A DNA stretch of 64,000 nucleotides from Monosporascus cannonballus (GCA_004154925.1 QJNS01000150.1:1-64000); one strand, 5' to 3'. Positions 11,530 to 22,758 are shown, counted from the first letter of the stretch. The notes: generated by a model not told the origin, from the letters alone. Program-made: numbers and translations.

Positions 11530-11661
11530 TGACGGGGATCGTATGTACTGTTTGTCTTCTGAACGTCATCCTGTACTATCGTCTGCATTAAGTTCAGGAG
11601 AGCTTATGCCTTAACTGGGCGATAAATTATTCGTCGGCTATTGATTAAGGAGTTATTAAAA

Positions 11662-12073
11662 TATAACGAACCTGTTATATATCCACTTGGAGGTATGAGC
11701 AGTATCCGAAAAGGGTTTTGATTTGCAGGTAACAATAGGGCGAAAAATGATTCAGTATATTCGTTAAGGAGATTTTAAGGTACTTTTTTTTTAATCAAAA
11801 AACGGTACGGTTGCCTTTGGCTAAAAGCTTAGATTAATAGTTAAAGAACGAAATTAAGTAAATGCTATTTACGTAAAAGACCGATTATATATCCCAATTC
11901 CTAAAGTAAATGTGTCGTGGATCTATGTAATCTATGTGATCTGGTCCAGATTATTTAGATTACCTAGATCATTCAAAAAGCCAAGCTTTCCTGTCCGGAG
12001 TTTTCCCGTGACAGGTCCGCGCTAGTCCTCATAAGTAGGTCTTCTCGAGACAGGAACCCCTGTTCCTGTAACA
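11662..12073 (-). mobile_element. element A, LTR (5' LTR in element orientation)
   Basis: 412 bases, starting TATAACGAACC (TG decayed to TA) and ending CCTGTTCCTGTAACA. The last ~190 bases are much less decayed than the first part. It is followed by the AAAAG duplication. Confidence 0.92.
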
Positions 12074-12078
12074 AAAAG

Positions 12079-12290
12079 TAGGATATATATATTTATTAAT
12101 TCCATAATTTAGATAGTTTTAGTTGGTAACATTTATTAATATTAATCGTTTATAATACGTTTTTGTATCTTGGTATTAAGAAATGTAATACGATTAATTT
12201 ATTTATTACTTAGATTTTTATAATATTTTTATTAACATAAACCCGTACGATTTAAGTTTAAAAATTGGTTAAACCCTATAGTTCGTTATA
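12079..12290 (+). mobile_element. element B, 5' LTR, second piece (shared 3' half)
   Basis: Resumes TAGGATATATATATTTATTA after the AAAAG duplication of element A and ends GTTCGTTATA. It matches 18419-18630 at the other end, where the terminus reads CTCGTCACA. This half is shared by the whole B/C/D/I/J group. Confidence 0.9.
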
Positions 12291-12312
12291 TATTACAAGT
12301 TTTTATTTAGTA

Positions 12313-13670
12313 GTACCGTTAAATTCTGAGCAATATTTAACATTGTTAAGATATTGATTAATATTTAAAAAATCTTTATTTAGCAATTTCAGGTTCGAAT
12401 TCGGGAGTTGGAGAAAAAAGTTCGACAGCTTAGGGCTACGCCACCTGCCTAACCCTTTTTCGCCCGTATAAAGCCAAAAAAACCGGAACTTTACGATAAA
12501 AAGGGCAACTTTTAAACTTTCTTAATTTAGGTACGAATTTACCTTTGTTTTGTAGATTTTAGTAATTCAGCGGATATGGTCTTAATAATGGAAATATGGT
12601 TAAGAGGAAATCCGGTTAATTAATTTAAGCTTATTATAAGAAATTTCATAAAAGTAAGAAAAATAAATAAGGAGGATTTTATAAACGAAATTTTTTTAAT
12701 TTATACCAATTTCGAAAATAAAATACACGGTAATTTTGATAATCCGGATAAAAAACGATTTACGGCTTAATAATTTTTGCAATTCCGATAAAAAGGATTC
12801 GCGTTTAAATATGCCGTAATTTTCAAAAATTTTACGGCTAAAGCGAAATAAGGAAATAACGAAACCGACGTTTTTATCGATATGTTTTATAAAGGGTTAA
12901 AGGATAATATGAAAAATAAGATTATTCGAATTAAACGATTAATTACTTTGGATCGGTATATCGTAAAGATAATTAAAATTAATAATCGACAGTTTGAAAA
13001 ATAATAAAAGAAAAAAAGATAATATGTTTTACGTTCGAGATATAACAAATCTAATTAAAGGAAAAAATAAAACGTACTTTTTATTTTTTATGGAACGGCG
13101 TTAGCATTTATGGAATTCGGCGTTACCTACAAACAGAATTAAAGTTAGATTAAATATTTTAATGGCGGCAAAATAGGATATAAGGTTTATAAATATAAAA
13201 AATCTAAGAAATTACGATAAGATAACTAAACCCCTATACCGGAAGTATAATTCAGGAATAATTAAGGAAACAATAGTAAAATTATTAATATGATTTAAGC
13301 CAAATACGAATTAGGTTTATAACAAAAGGTCCAATAAGGACTTTTATAATAAGAAATTTGACCAAAAATACGAAAAACCAAAAAGTTAGCTTAATAAATA
13401 ATATAAATATAATAAGAGGTATTATAAGAATAATTACGTAAATATTAGAACTTGATAAAGAAAATTTGTCCCGGAATATTTGATCGATACGGCAAAATGT
13501 ACGCCATATATTATCGACCATGGGAAAACCCCGATTATAAGAAATAAAAATAATATATCTATATATGAATTATTTGCATATATTACGAACGATTCGATTT
13601 TCCAAACCGAACCGGGTATAACAAAAATAATAAGTAATAGTATTAACAATTTCGAATTATACCCCTAAAA
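12313..13670 (+). pseudogene. element B, gag relic
   Basis: The start region corresponds to the gag start of D. A helical stretch ELEKKVRQLRATPP at about 12395 is followed by KPKKPELYD and YLCFVDFSNSADMV, the typical start of a fungal Retrotrans_gag region. The C-part reads DVFIDMFYKGLKDNM at about 12870-12910. A decayed zinc knuckle lies near 13160-13200 (GGKIGYKVYKYKKS). A Lys/Tyr/Asn-rich segment leads to LIDTAKCTPYIIDHGKTPI at about 13480, which continues open to 13668. Several stops, not functional. Confidence 0.75.
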
Positions 13671-13699
13671 AATATCTAGCAGTTGGCCAAAATAAAAAG

Positions 13700-16600
13700 T
13701 TGGCTTAAAAGAAAATAATGCCCGTAAAAATATTTTTTATTATTATGGATAATATAATTATTAAACGGAAAAGGAATTAATTTAGCGTATAATAAAAAAT
13801 ATTATTAAAAAGTTATTACGGATTTTTGTTTCTATTTAGTATTTATTATAAATTCTCAAAAAAAAGCTATTAAAAAATAGGTTAATTTATAAAAGAATTT
13901 TTGAACGATAACTAAAATAACGTATAATAAGATATAATCGCAAATATAAAAAAATAATTTATTCGTTAAGGAAAAGAATTATAAAAAAAATAAAAACAAT
14001 TAATATAGTTCGTAAAAATAATATGCCGATAATAACGACAGATATAATAGCTTAATACGTTAAACGAAGAAATATAAATAAAATTTAATAAATTCGAATA
14101 AAAGTTAAAGAAAAAAATATTTATAAAAAGGTTGCAAAATAACGAAACCCCAAAAAGTTAAAAAAAACTTTTAAAAAAGGTTTTAAACGCGACGATAGAA
14201 AATATTAACGATTTTATTACTTTAAATATAAAAATTAAAACGTATTGGTATATCGTAATAAGAAATTACGAAAGTTTGGGCGGAAATTATATTATACCAA
14301 ATATAATTAATAAGTTTAAATTATTATGGAGATACAAATTAAAATCTTATATAATGACAAATACCGAAAGTTAAGAATTTGCTTATAATAATGGAAAAGT
14401 TATATACGAAATTAATTATTTCGAAATTTTCGTTAAAAACAATATCAAATAATTAATTTGGATATCGTTTTATTCGGAAAGTACGATATAATCTTAAGAT
14501 TATTATAAATAGGTTAATACGGAATTTAAATTAATGGCGGCATTAACCAAATAAAATTCGTTTTATTTGTTATTAATAAACGAAAAAAAAAGAATTAAAA
14601 TCTTAATATTCGATCGATAATAATAATAAATATAGGCATAAAGATTAAACAGATATTTTATTACTTAAAAAAACAAAATATATAAAATAAAACGAATACC
14701 AAAAAATATAACGTATCGTTATTATTATTAAAGCAAAATTACAACAATTAAATAACAATTTAAAATTATAAAAATAATAAATTTAAAAATTAGAAAGTCT
14801 AATTAATATATTATTATAATATTATAAAAACAAGCAACTTTTTAGGAAAAAGCTTAATATAAAATTATTAAAATATAACGAATAAAATTATAAGATAATT
14901 TTTAACGAAAATTTTTTGACAAAGTTTTACTTTATTTACGACCTTAACAAAAACAAATTACGTATTTTCAAAGAATACCTAGAAAATTAATTACAAAAAA
15001 ATACATTTAATTTTCGAAATTACTAATAAAATATCTAATATTTTTTGTACCGAAAAAAACCGAAATTTATAATTTATAATTAATTATTAATAATTAAATG
15101 ATATTATTATAAAGGATCGAATATTATTACCTTTAATTACGGAAATAAAAAATCGATTTTACGGAATCAAATATTTTATAATATTCGATTTTAAAAATAA
15201 ATATAACCTTATTAAAATTAAAAAACTACGAATAAAAAATAACTTTTAAAACGAAATACGGATTATATAAGTATTTAATTATATTAATAAGATTTACGAA
15301 CGTATTAATAATTTTCCAGCGAATAATTAATTACGTATTATAAAAATACTTTAATATTTTTGTTATTTATTATTTTAATAATATTTTTATTTTTTTAAAA
15401 ACGAAAGAAAATACGTAAAATACGTTTATAAAAATTTTTAAGTTTTATAGAATATAAAATTAATTATTAATGCAAAAAAAAATAATTTTATATGTAAAAA
15501 TTAAAATATTTGGAATATATTATTATTTTAAGATATATTAAATTAAATCATAAGAAAATCGTTATAATTATAAAATAACAAATGCTAATAATAATTAAAA
15601 AATATAAGTATTTTTTAGATTCGCCAATTATTATAAAAAGTTTATTCGGAATTTTAACAAAATAATTATACCTTTAACGAATATTACGAAAAAAGAAAAA
15701 AATTTTAATAAATGCCAAATATGGAAAAAGAATTTAAGATATTAAAAATACGATTATTAATAAACCGGTACTAATTATGTACGATTTAAATAACCCCCTT
15801 ATATTAAAAAACGATATTTCGGATTACGTATTAAACGTAATAATCGGATAACGAAATAATTAAGATAAATTAGATTTTATTATATTTTTTTCGTACAAAT
15901 TAAAAGAAGTCAAATTTAATTCCGGTATTCAAAATATAGAATATATAATTATTATTATAGTATTTCGGAAATTTAAATATTTTTTAAAAAGAAATTTGTA
16001 TTAGGTTAAGGTTTATACGGATTATTAAAATTTTACTTAATTTATTACGACCAAAAAGCTTATAAAACGATAATTAAAATACGTAAAGAAATTGGCGAAT
16101 TCCGATTTGGTTATTATTTATAAAAAGGGATTAGAAAATAATAAAATAAATATTTTAAATAAATAATTAGACTTCGAAAAATAATTGGTTAAAAATAATT
16201 ATATAATTTTCGATATTATTATAAAAAGATATTTACGTTTACGACAAATTACGATAATTCGGGCAGTACCTAATAATATATATTAAAAAACTTAATAATA
16301 TAATAATAATTTCTTAAAAAATTAAAAAACGGATAAAATATAAGTTTAAAAAAAATGCCGAAAAGATTTAATACGCGAAATATACGAATATCAATTATAT
16401 AAATATTTAAAGATTTATAAAACCTTAAAACGATTTTAACGTATAGATTTTGTGTTTAAAATAAAATTAACGGTATAAAAAACCATATAATAATACGATA
16501 ATTGCGTTAAAACAAAGATTCGACGACCTAAGCCATACAGAAAATTATAGCTATTATTAATCGTAAAGCGATTATAATATTTAATTATATTTGATTTTAT

Positions 16601-17540
16601 TATTATGTTTTTTATATTAGAAAATCCAGCTACAAAAGTATATTATGATAATATTTTCGTAATCGTCGACCGATTTACAAAATTCTTTTATTTTTTACCA
16701 TATTATAAAGATACAAACGTCGAATAATTAGTATACATTTTTTAAGCATATTTTTAATATATATAAATTATTAATAAAAATCATATTAAATAAAAGATTA
16801 ATATTTGTATTTAAATTTAAATAAAACTTTATATTACGGATCAGCCTAAATTATAAATAAATATATAAATAAAATAAATAAACCAAATTTTAGAAATTTA
16901 TTTACGTTATTATATAAATTACGAACAAAATAATTGGGTTAAAAAATTATTAATTGTATAATTAACTTATAATATTAATTATTATAAAAGTATTAAAATA
17001 ATACCTGGGAAAGCAAATTTTGGTTTTATTCCAGAAATTTACAAAAAAATACGTAACGATAATTTAATTAATATTAAAATAATCCTTACATCGGAATACT
17101 TACGATAATTATATTAAAAAATAAAAACAGAATTGGAATTAGTACAAAATTAAATAAGTAAATATTATAATCAAAAAAAGTTAAAGGGATTAATTTTCGA
17201 AAAAACAAATAATTTTTCTTATTATAAAAATATTTAAATAAAATAATTTAATAAAAAACTTAATTTTAAATATATTTGTTTATATAAATACGTTAAGATG
17301 ATCTCAGAAAATAATTATTAATTGGAATATTTACCTAAAGTTAAATTCTATTTAATTCTTTATATTTTTTTTATTTAAGTTCATAACAAATATTATTAAA
17401 ATTCATACGGCATAAAACAATATAAAAATAAGAAACAAATAAGTATACGAAATAAAGAAAATTTTCGATATGCGAAAACAAAACGGATTTATATAGTACC
17501 TAATTAAATAGAAAAAGTATTTAAATTCTTAAAATATCTA
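13700..17540 (+). pseudogene. element B, pol relic
   Basis: Reverse transcriptase: the DYRQLN region at about 15078-15110, and YFNNIFIF at about 15370-15393, a YxDD box with both Asp read as Asn. The RNase H and tether region follows to about 16300. Integrase core: about 16590-17060, including IFVIVDRFTKFFYFLPYYK at 16654-16710, where the first catalytic Asp region is still legible. Heavy decay throughout. The end of pol overlaps the antisense accessory frame near 17545. Confidence 0.78.
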
Positions 17541-17544
17541 AAAA

Positions 17545-18043
17545 CCTGCCAAAAGTCTTTTTGGCGCTTAACGTTTGTTAAAGAATTTTTACCGATAACA
17601 ACAGGCGTATTCCAGTTAAAGGCTAACCAGTTAGTAACCGGGATATCGGGCCAGTTGGCTGCGGCCTGCATTAATATAATAGCTGTAACGGCGGCCTCTA
17701 ATTATTTTTGTTCTTTTTCGAGGCGCTTAAACTTTTTTATTGTTTCCGTACCTTGAATATTTCGACGAAACATTTTAATTTTACGACGGCAAAGCAATTT
17801 CTGTTATTTTTGCAGGCGGTTTAATTTATTTGCAACATTACGTAAGGCCTTACGGACTTATTCCTTTTTGCGCTTTAAATGGTTTTCCTTATTAAAAAGT
17901 TTTTTATGCTTAAATTCTGAAAGGCCAAAGAAATTGCAAAAGTTACCGTATTGCGTATAACGGGCGCATTTCTCAGAATTACGATATGGCTTACAAGGTA
18001 CGCCGACAGAACGGCAACAAAAATAAGAATTTTCTTAAGGCAT
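17545..18043 (-). pseudogene. element B, accessory frame antisense to pol
   Basis: Minus-strand frame from an ATG at 18043 with only five stops over about 165 codons, far fewer than pol beside it. The N-terminal part is Cys-rich: FCCRSVGVPC, then CARYTQYGNFCN, which fits C-x2-C-x6-C-N with one Cys read as Tyr. The middle is basic and helical (KALRNVANKLNRLQK, IKKFKRLEKEQK). The C-terminus reads LEAAVTAI, NWPDIPVTNWLAFNWN and VVIGKNSL. That end resembles the C-termini of the D, I and J frames. Function unknown. Confidence 0.65.
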
Positions 18044-18221
18044 AATAAAACCAAATAATACAATAAGTTTTATAAGGATAAAAATATTAATACGTTTACG
18101 GGAACAGGATTTTTCGATATAACCCGATATGATAAATATAAAGAAAAAAAAGTTATTTATTAACGTTAACAAATAAACAAAATAATCTTTAAGGATAAAG
18201 ATTCTGGAAAGGGAAAGATCG

Positions 18222-18630
18222 TATTATAACCTAACGATCTTGGCTTCCTTAAACGGTCGGAAAGCTTGGGCACCCAAGCCCGACCATGCTAAAAAGATCA
18301 CGTAATTGGCTCAAAGGACTCAAGGGCTTGGCACCTTTGAGCCGGTTAAGCTAACGAGTGGCTCAAGGGGCTTAAGGGGTTCAAGGGCTTAAGCCGGTTA
18401 AGTGGTTTAAGCCAAAAGTAGGATATATACGTTTATTAATTCCATAGTTTAAATAGCTTCAGCTTATTACACTTATCAATACCAATCGTTTATAATACGT
18501 TTTTGCACCTTGGTATTAAGAGATGTGATACGATTAGTTTATCTATTGCTCAGATTCCCACGATATTCCTGCCAACATAAACCCGTACGTCTTAGGTTTG
18601 AAAGTTGGTTAAACCGCATAGCTCGTCACA
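18222..18630 (+). mobile_element. element B, 3' LTR
   Basis: 409 bases, TATTATAACC...CTCGTCACA, preceded by the purine tract GGAAAGGGAAAGATCG and followed by the GAAAT duplication. U3 (18222-18418) keeps much higher GC than the internal region. Confidence 0.93.
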
Positions 18631-18635
18631 GAAAT

Positions 18636-20660
18636 GGTTGCAGTTGTAAAATAATAAACGCTATTAACGGTGAAGAAAGTGCAAATATATTTTAGATTTG
18701 CTAATTATTATAAGAAATTTATTTAAAACTTTAGCAAAATAATTATATCTTTAACGAACTTTACGACAAAAATTAAATAAAATATTAAAAATGAAAAAGG
18801 GGTTTAAAATATAAAGGATAAATTTACCAGCGAACCAATATTAATTATATACGATTTAAACTACCTCGTTAAACTAAAAACGAATATTTCGGATTATACG
18901 TTAAACGTAATAATCGGACAACGAAATTATCAAGGCAAATTATATTTTATTATATTCTTTTGGCACATATTAAAAGGAACCAAACTTAATTATAATATTT
19001 TAAATAAGCAATTTATGGCTAATATTACAAAATTCTAAAAGTTCCGGCATTTTCTAAAAGGAAATTTATACGAGGTTAAAATTTATGTAAATTATCAAAA
19101 TCTTACCGATTTATTACGACCAAAAAACTTACAGAACGATAATTTCGTTACGCGAAAAAATTAGCAAATTTCGATATCGTTATTATTTATAAAAAAGGTT
19201 AAAAAATAACGAAGCAAAAACATTAAACAAATAACATTACCTTAAAGCAAAATTGGTTAAAATTAACCATATAATTTTCGATATTATCATAAAAAGATAT
19301 TTACACCGGCGATAAATTACGATAATTCAAGTAGTACCTTCCGATATATGTTAAAAGCCTAGCAATATAACGATAATCTTTTAAAAAACTAAAAAACGAA
19401 CAAAATACAGATTTTAAAAAACTACCAAAAAGGTTTAGTACGAAATATATACGAATATCAGCTATATAAATATCCAGGAATCTAAAAAATCTTGAAACAG
19501 CTTTAATATATATATTTTTTTAAAATAAATTTAATAATACGAAAGCTTATACGGCAATACGATATTTACGCTAAACAAAACTCGATTACATGAATTATAC
19601 AGATAATTATAACTATTACTAATCGTAAAATAACCTTAATATTTAATTATATTCGATTTTATTACTAAATTTGCTTTATCAAAAGGTTTAATTATAAAAA
19701 TATATTACCCTAGCATTTGCGTACTTATTAACGGATTTACGAAATTTTCGTTTTTTTCACCATATTATAAAAATATAAACGATAAACAAATAATATATTC
19801 TTTTTAAATATATTTTCAATATATAACAATTACTTATAAAATTCATGATAAATTAATGATTAATATTTATATTTAAATTTTAGGAAAAGTTTACACCATA
19901 GATCGGCCTAAATTATTAAGAATTTAATATATTTAAACTTTAAATAAATAAATAAATAAAATGAAAAACCTAATTTTCAAAAACGTCTTTCCGATATTAT
20001 ATTAATTACGAATAAAATAATTATATTAAAAACTTATTAATTATATAATTAATTTATAATATTACTTATAACGAAAATATCAGAAAAACGTTAATATACC
20101 TAAATTTTGGTTATATTTTAATAATTTTTAAAAAATATATAATAATACTATAATTTACATTAAAAACTTTTTACAGTAAAATAATTATAATAATTATGTT
20201 AAAAAATAAAATTGAAACTAGAATTTATACGTAATCAAATAAATATATATTATAATTAAAAAAGGTTAAAAAATTAATTTTCGAAAAAGAGAGAATAACT
20301 TTTATTGTTATAAAAAAATAGTTAAATAAAACGGCCTAATAAAAAACACAATTTCAAATATATCGATTTATGCAAAATCGCCAAGAAAATCTTAAAAGTA
20401 ATTACCAGTTAGAACTTTATTCAAAAATCAGATTCTATCTAATTCTTTATATTTTTTATTCGAATTTATAACGAACTTAATTAAAATACCTACGGTATAA
20501 AACAATATAAAAATAAAAAACAAATAATTATATAAAATAAAGAAATATCTCGAAATATGCAAATAAAACAGATGTACTTAATATCTAATTAAATAAAAAA
20601 AGCACCTAAATTTCGAAAATATTTAGAAACCTATTAAAACTCTTATTAGCGCCTAATATC
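18636..20660 (+). pseudogene. element C, pol relic, second part (RNase H and integrase)
   Basis: Continues pol of C after the B insertion. FANYYKKFI near 18697 is the segment that follows the reverse transcriptase in Ty3/gypsy pol. DRFTKFSFF and a following YYKN near 19717-19770 mark the integrase core. Many stops. Confidence 0.7.
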
Positions 20661-20699
20661 TATTAAAGAATTTTTATTAGTAACGATGGAACTACTCGA

Positions 20700-21080
20700 A
20701 ATAATAACATCTCAGTTTATAAGATCCAAAAAAAAGAAATCCTTAATTTATTACGTTCTAATTAATAACATTTACTCTACTTAAAGCCTGTATCTCGACC
20801 ATAAACTCTAACTTTAACTGTGCCAGATCGTTAAAATTGTCCAGAGACTAAAAAACATAATTAACAAATTTCGCGTCTTAGGATTGATAATGCTAACGTT
20901 AACGACGTATACGAAAGAATCGCCTAAAAATTTTAAACAAAAGTTTTTCGGCAGGGAATTTTTCTTTTTTATCGTTTTCGACTTTGTAATACAACAATTA
21001 ATCATGGAAATAAAGATTTATATCCCGTCGCACGAACGGCCTCGGCGAACACATTTTTTACAGCGGGAAACCCCGTCCAT
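20700..21080 (-). pseudogene. element C, accessory frame antisense to pol
   Basis: An ATG at 21080 on the minus strand begins MDGVSR and then CKKCVRRGRSCDG, an undecayed C-x2-C-x6-C-D-G cluster, followed by a TAA. A helical-looking stretch (LLFKIFRRFFRIRR) follows in another frame, so at least one frame change is present. The position between pol and the 3' LTR is the same as in A, B, D, I and J. This copy gives the best view of the Cys cluster. The role is not known from the sequence. Confidence 0.6.
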
Positions 21081-21267
21081 TATTTGACAATTAAGCTACC
21101 GGGCAGAACAAAAAAAATATTACGTCAAAAGTTTCAAATTTAATTAAATTAACTAAAACGAATCGTTATTAGGATTTGCGTAAACGACGTTTAGATATAC
21201 TGGAAAACATATTAAATAAATACAAAAAGCTTACCGAGAGAAAAGAAAAATCTTAAGGGCAAAATTT

Positions 21268-21287
21268 GTAAAAAAAAAAGGAGATCG
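21268..21287 (+). other. polypurine tract of element C
   Basis: A run of A and G followed by ATCG directly before TGTTATAACC. Equivalent tracts ending ATCG stand before the 3' LTR in B, D, I and J. In Ty3/gypsy elements this tract primes plus-strand DNA synthesis. Confidence 0.6.
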
Positions 21288-21640
21288 TGTTATAACCTAG
21301 CAAGCCACGATTTCCAAAAACGGTTTATTAAGACCCAACTATAAGTACGCGGTAAGACAGGTCACGTGATAGATTACCAGCTTACTGGTGATAAGCCAAC
21401 AAGCCGGATCACTAACTTATTAATAATAAGCCAGTAAACTAGATCAAAATATATACGCTTATTATTTCCGTAATTTAAATAACTTTAGCTTACAATACAA
21501 TATCGTTACCTAAAACACCTTTGGAATTACGAAACCTAACACCGTTACTATATTTATTGCTTAATTTTCCACGATACTCCTATCAACATAAACCCGTGCG
21601 ACTAAGGTTTAATAGTTGGTTAAATCGCCTAGCCGTCATA
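21288..21640 (+). mobile_element. element C, 3' LTR
   Basis: 353 bases, TGTTATAACCTAGCAAGCC...AGCCGTCATA, less decayed than the 5' copy. It holds TCACGTGA at 21362-21369. It is directly followed by a transposase fragment without a target duplication. Confidence 0.92.
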
Positions 21641-21913
21641 AGGAAGTAATAGTAAATAATTGCAATTAGTAACGACTGAAGATAATCGTTATAAAAGGGT
21701 CTAGACGAAAGAAGGAAAATGTGGCGTTTGCGGTAAGCTCGGACATAATGCGCGTATTTGTAAAAAATCTGTAAATACGTTTAGCAATAAAAATTCCGAT
21801 TAATTTGAATTAATTTATTGCGTTATGGCTATTTTATTTAAATTTGTTGTTGCGAAATACCAGAAAGTGTCCAGCTTATTTATATATCCAGCTCAATGCT
21901 GTAGTACGTTAAC
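21641..21913 (+). pseudogene. C-terminal fragment of a pogo/Tc1-like DDE transposase
   Basis: A frame reads KEGKCGVCGKLGHNARICKK, a perfect C-x2-C-x4-H-x4-C knuckle. In fungi such a knuckle closes many pogo-type transposases and also occurs in gag. Here a Ser/Asn-rich tail and a noncoding end follow (...CAATGCTGTAGTACGTTA), with no gag or pol nearby, which favours the transposase reading. The end next to TA fits a Tc1/mariner-type terminus. The upstream part is missing, cut at the LTR of C. Only light decay is seen. Confidence 0.5.
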
Positions 21914-21939
21914 ATAATTAATAATAATTAATAAAATTA

Positions 21940-22141
21940 TAAAAAAAACATATATACGTTCGTTGTTTCTATAGTTTGAATAATACTGGCTTATAATAAA
22001 ACATCGTTACCTAAAATATCTTTAGTATTACGAGACGTAATAAATTTACTATATTCGTTACTCAAAATCCTACGATACTTCTGCTAATATAAACCCGTAC
22101 GACTAAGGTTTGATAAATGGTTAAACCGCTTAGCCGTCACA
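21940..22141 (+). mobile_element. LTR fragment of the B/C/D/I/J group (3' half only)
   Basis: From CATATATACGTTCGTTGTTT to CGCTTAGCCGTCACA it matches the shared 3' half of the group LTRs. No U3 and no element body adjoin it. A 130-bp repeat inserted five bases beyond its end. Confidence 0.75.
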
Positions 22142-22146
22142 GGTAG

Positions 22147-22276
22147 TGTTACGACTTGGTCCACCGTAAGACCTCCAGTATATGTGCAGCTGTAAGCACT
22201 AGGATAATTGCCACAATTACGATCATTCCACTGATCTTTTGCCATGGTGGCGTAATGGCATGGTGCAGCCATAACA
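22147..22276 (+). mobile_element. 130-bp TG...CA repeat, complete, target duplication GGTAG
   Basis: Starts TGTTACGACTTGGTCCACCG and ends GCAGCCATAACA. Flanked by GGTAG at 22142-22146 and 22277-22281. TGTTA...TAACA ends plus a 5-bp duplication are the marks of a solo LTR. At 130 bp it would be very short. It has no coding capacity. Confidence 0.85.
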
Positions 22277-22281
22277 GGTAG

Positions 22282-22316
22282 CCCTACTTCTCCCAAAGCT
22301 AGCCTCCGAATTCCTA
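22282..22316. other. short single-copy spacer before element D
   Basis: Thirty-five bases of ordinary composition. With D removed they join 29048-29118, so this was a small piece of host or older repeat DNA. Nothing recognisable. Confidence 0.4.
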
Positions 22317-22695
22317 TGTGACGGCTAGGCGGTTTAACCAACTATTAAACCTTAAGTCGACGGGTTTATGTTGGCAGGAGTATCGTGGAAATTTGAGCAA
22401 TAGATATAGTGACGTATTACGTTTCTTAATATCGAAAATATCTTATTGCAAATAATTGGTATTGATAAATGTTATAAGCTGAAGTTATCTAAATTATGGA
22501 ACTAATAAACGTATATATTTTTATACGTTATTTAGATTTTTATTGGATTTCGACATTATCGCAGATTTAATGCCATTAGATTCGGTTGGTTTTGTATGGA
22601 TTTATTTAGATCTTGATGCCAAAAGAGATTTAAATTACGTAATTTTTTTATGGGTCCGACCGTTTTCGTGGCCGATTTTGGGTTAGGTCGTAATA
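22317..22695 (-). mobile_element. element D, 3' LTR
   Basis: Minus orientation. Starts TGTGACGGCTAGGCGG, the complement of the group LTR end, and ends GGTCGTAATA. The U3 part contains TTACGTAA near 22636. The inner side continues with CGAT and a pyrimidine run, the complement of the polypurine tract. Confidence 0.92.
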
Positions 22696-22758
22696 CGATT
22701 TTTTTTAAGATCTTTGCCCTTAAAGATTTTTTTTCCTGGTAAATTATTTTCTTTTATT

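Larger units (their letters stand above)
5821..12073 (-). mobile_element. element A, full-length Ty3/gypsy chromovirus-type element inside the LTR of B
   Basis: Two 412-bp LTRs (5821-6232 and 11662-12073), TG...CA ends, and perfect target duplication AAAAG at 5816-5820 and 12074-12078. gag and pol run on the minus strand: gag at 11.5-10.4 kb, protease near 10.25 kb, reverse transcriptase near 9.28 kb, chromodomain near 7.05 kb. A purine run next to the 6233 side fits the polypurine tract. Its LTRs and gag are unlike those of the B/C/D/I/J group. As the innermost insertion it is the youngest of the A-B-C nest. Confidence 0.93.
5624..18630 (+). mobile_element. element B, full-length Ty3/gypsy LTR element inside C, interrupted by A
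   Basis: Flanked by GAAAT at 5619-5623 and 18631-18635. LTRs are 409 bases each once the A insertion is removed: 5624-5820 plus 12079-12290 on the left, 18222-18630 on the right. Without A the element is about 6.75 kb. Order: LTR, gag, pol, antisense accessory frame, polypurine tract GGAAAGGGAAAGATCG, LTR. The 3' LTR begins TATTATAACC instead of TGTTATAACC, a G-to-A change that postdates insertion. Confidence 0.92.
1979..21640 (+). mobile_element. element C, full-length Ty3/gypsy LTR element, interrupted by B
   Basis: LTRs of the same family lie at 1979-2330 and 21288-21640 in direct orientation. Without B (5624-18630) the element is about 6.65 kb, similar to D, I and J. Order: LTR, gag, pol, antisense accessory frame, polypurine tract, LTR. 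The left flank is gag of element E and the right flank is a DNA-transposase fragment. No matching 5-bp duplication is seen (AATAT on the left, AGGAA on the right), so one flank has been rearranged. Confidence 0.88.

Noticed and set aside
22084..22341. 85-codon minus-strand frame
   Set aside because: It spans an LTR end, a complete 130-bp repeat and the next LTR, so it is a chance frame across three units. The same applies to 39837-40064.
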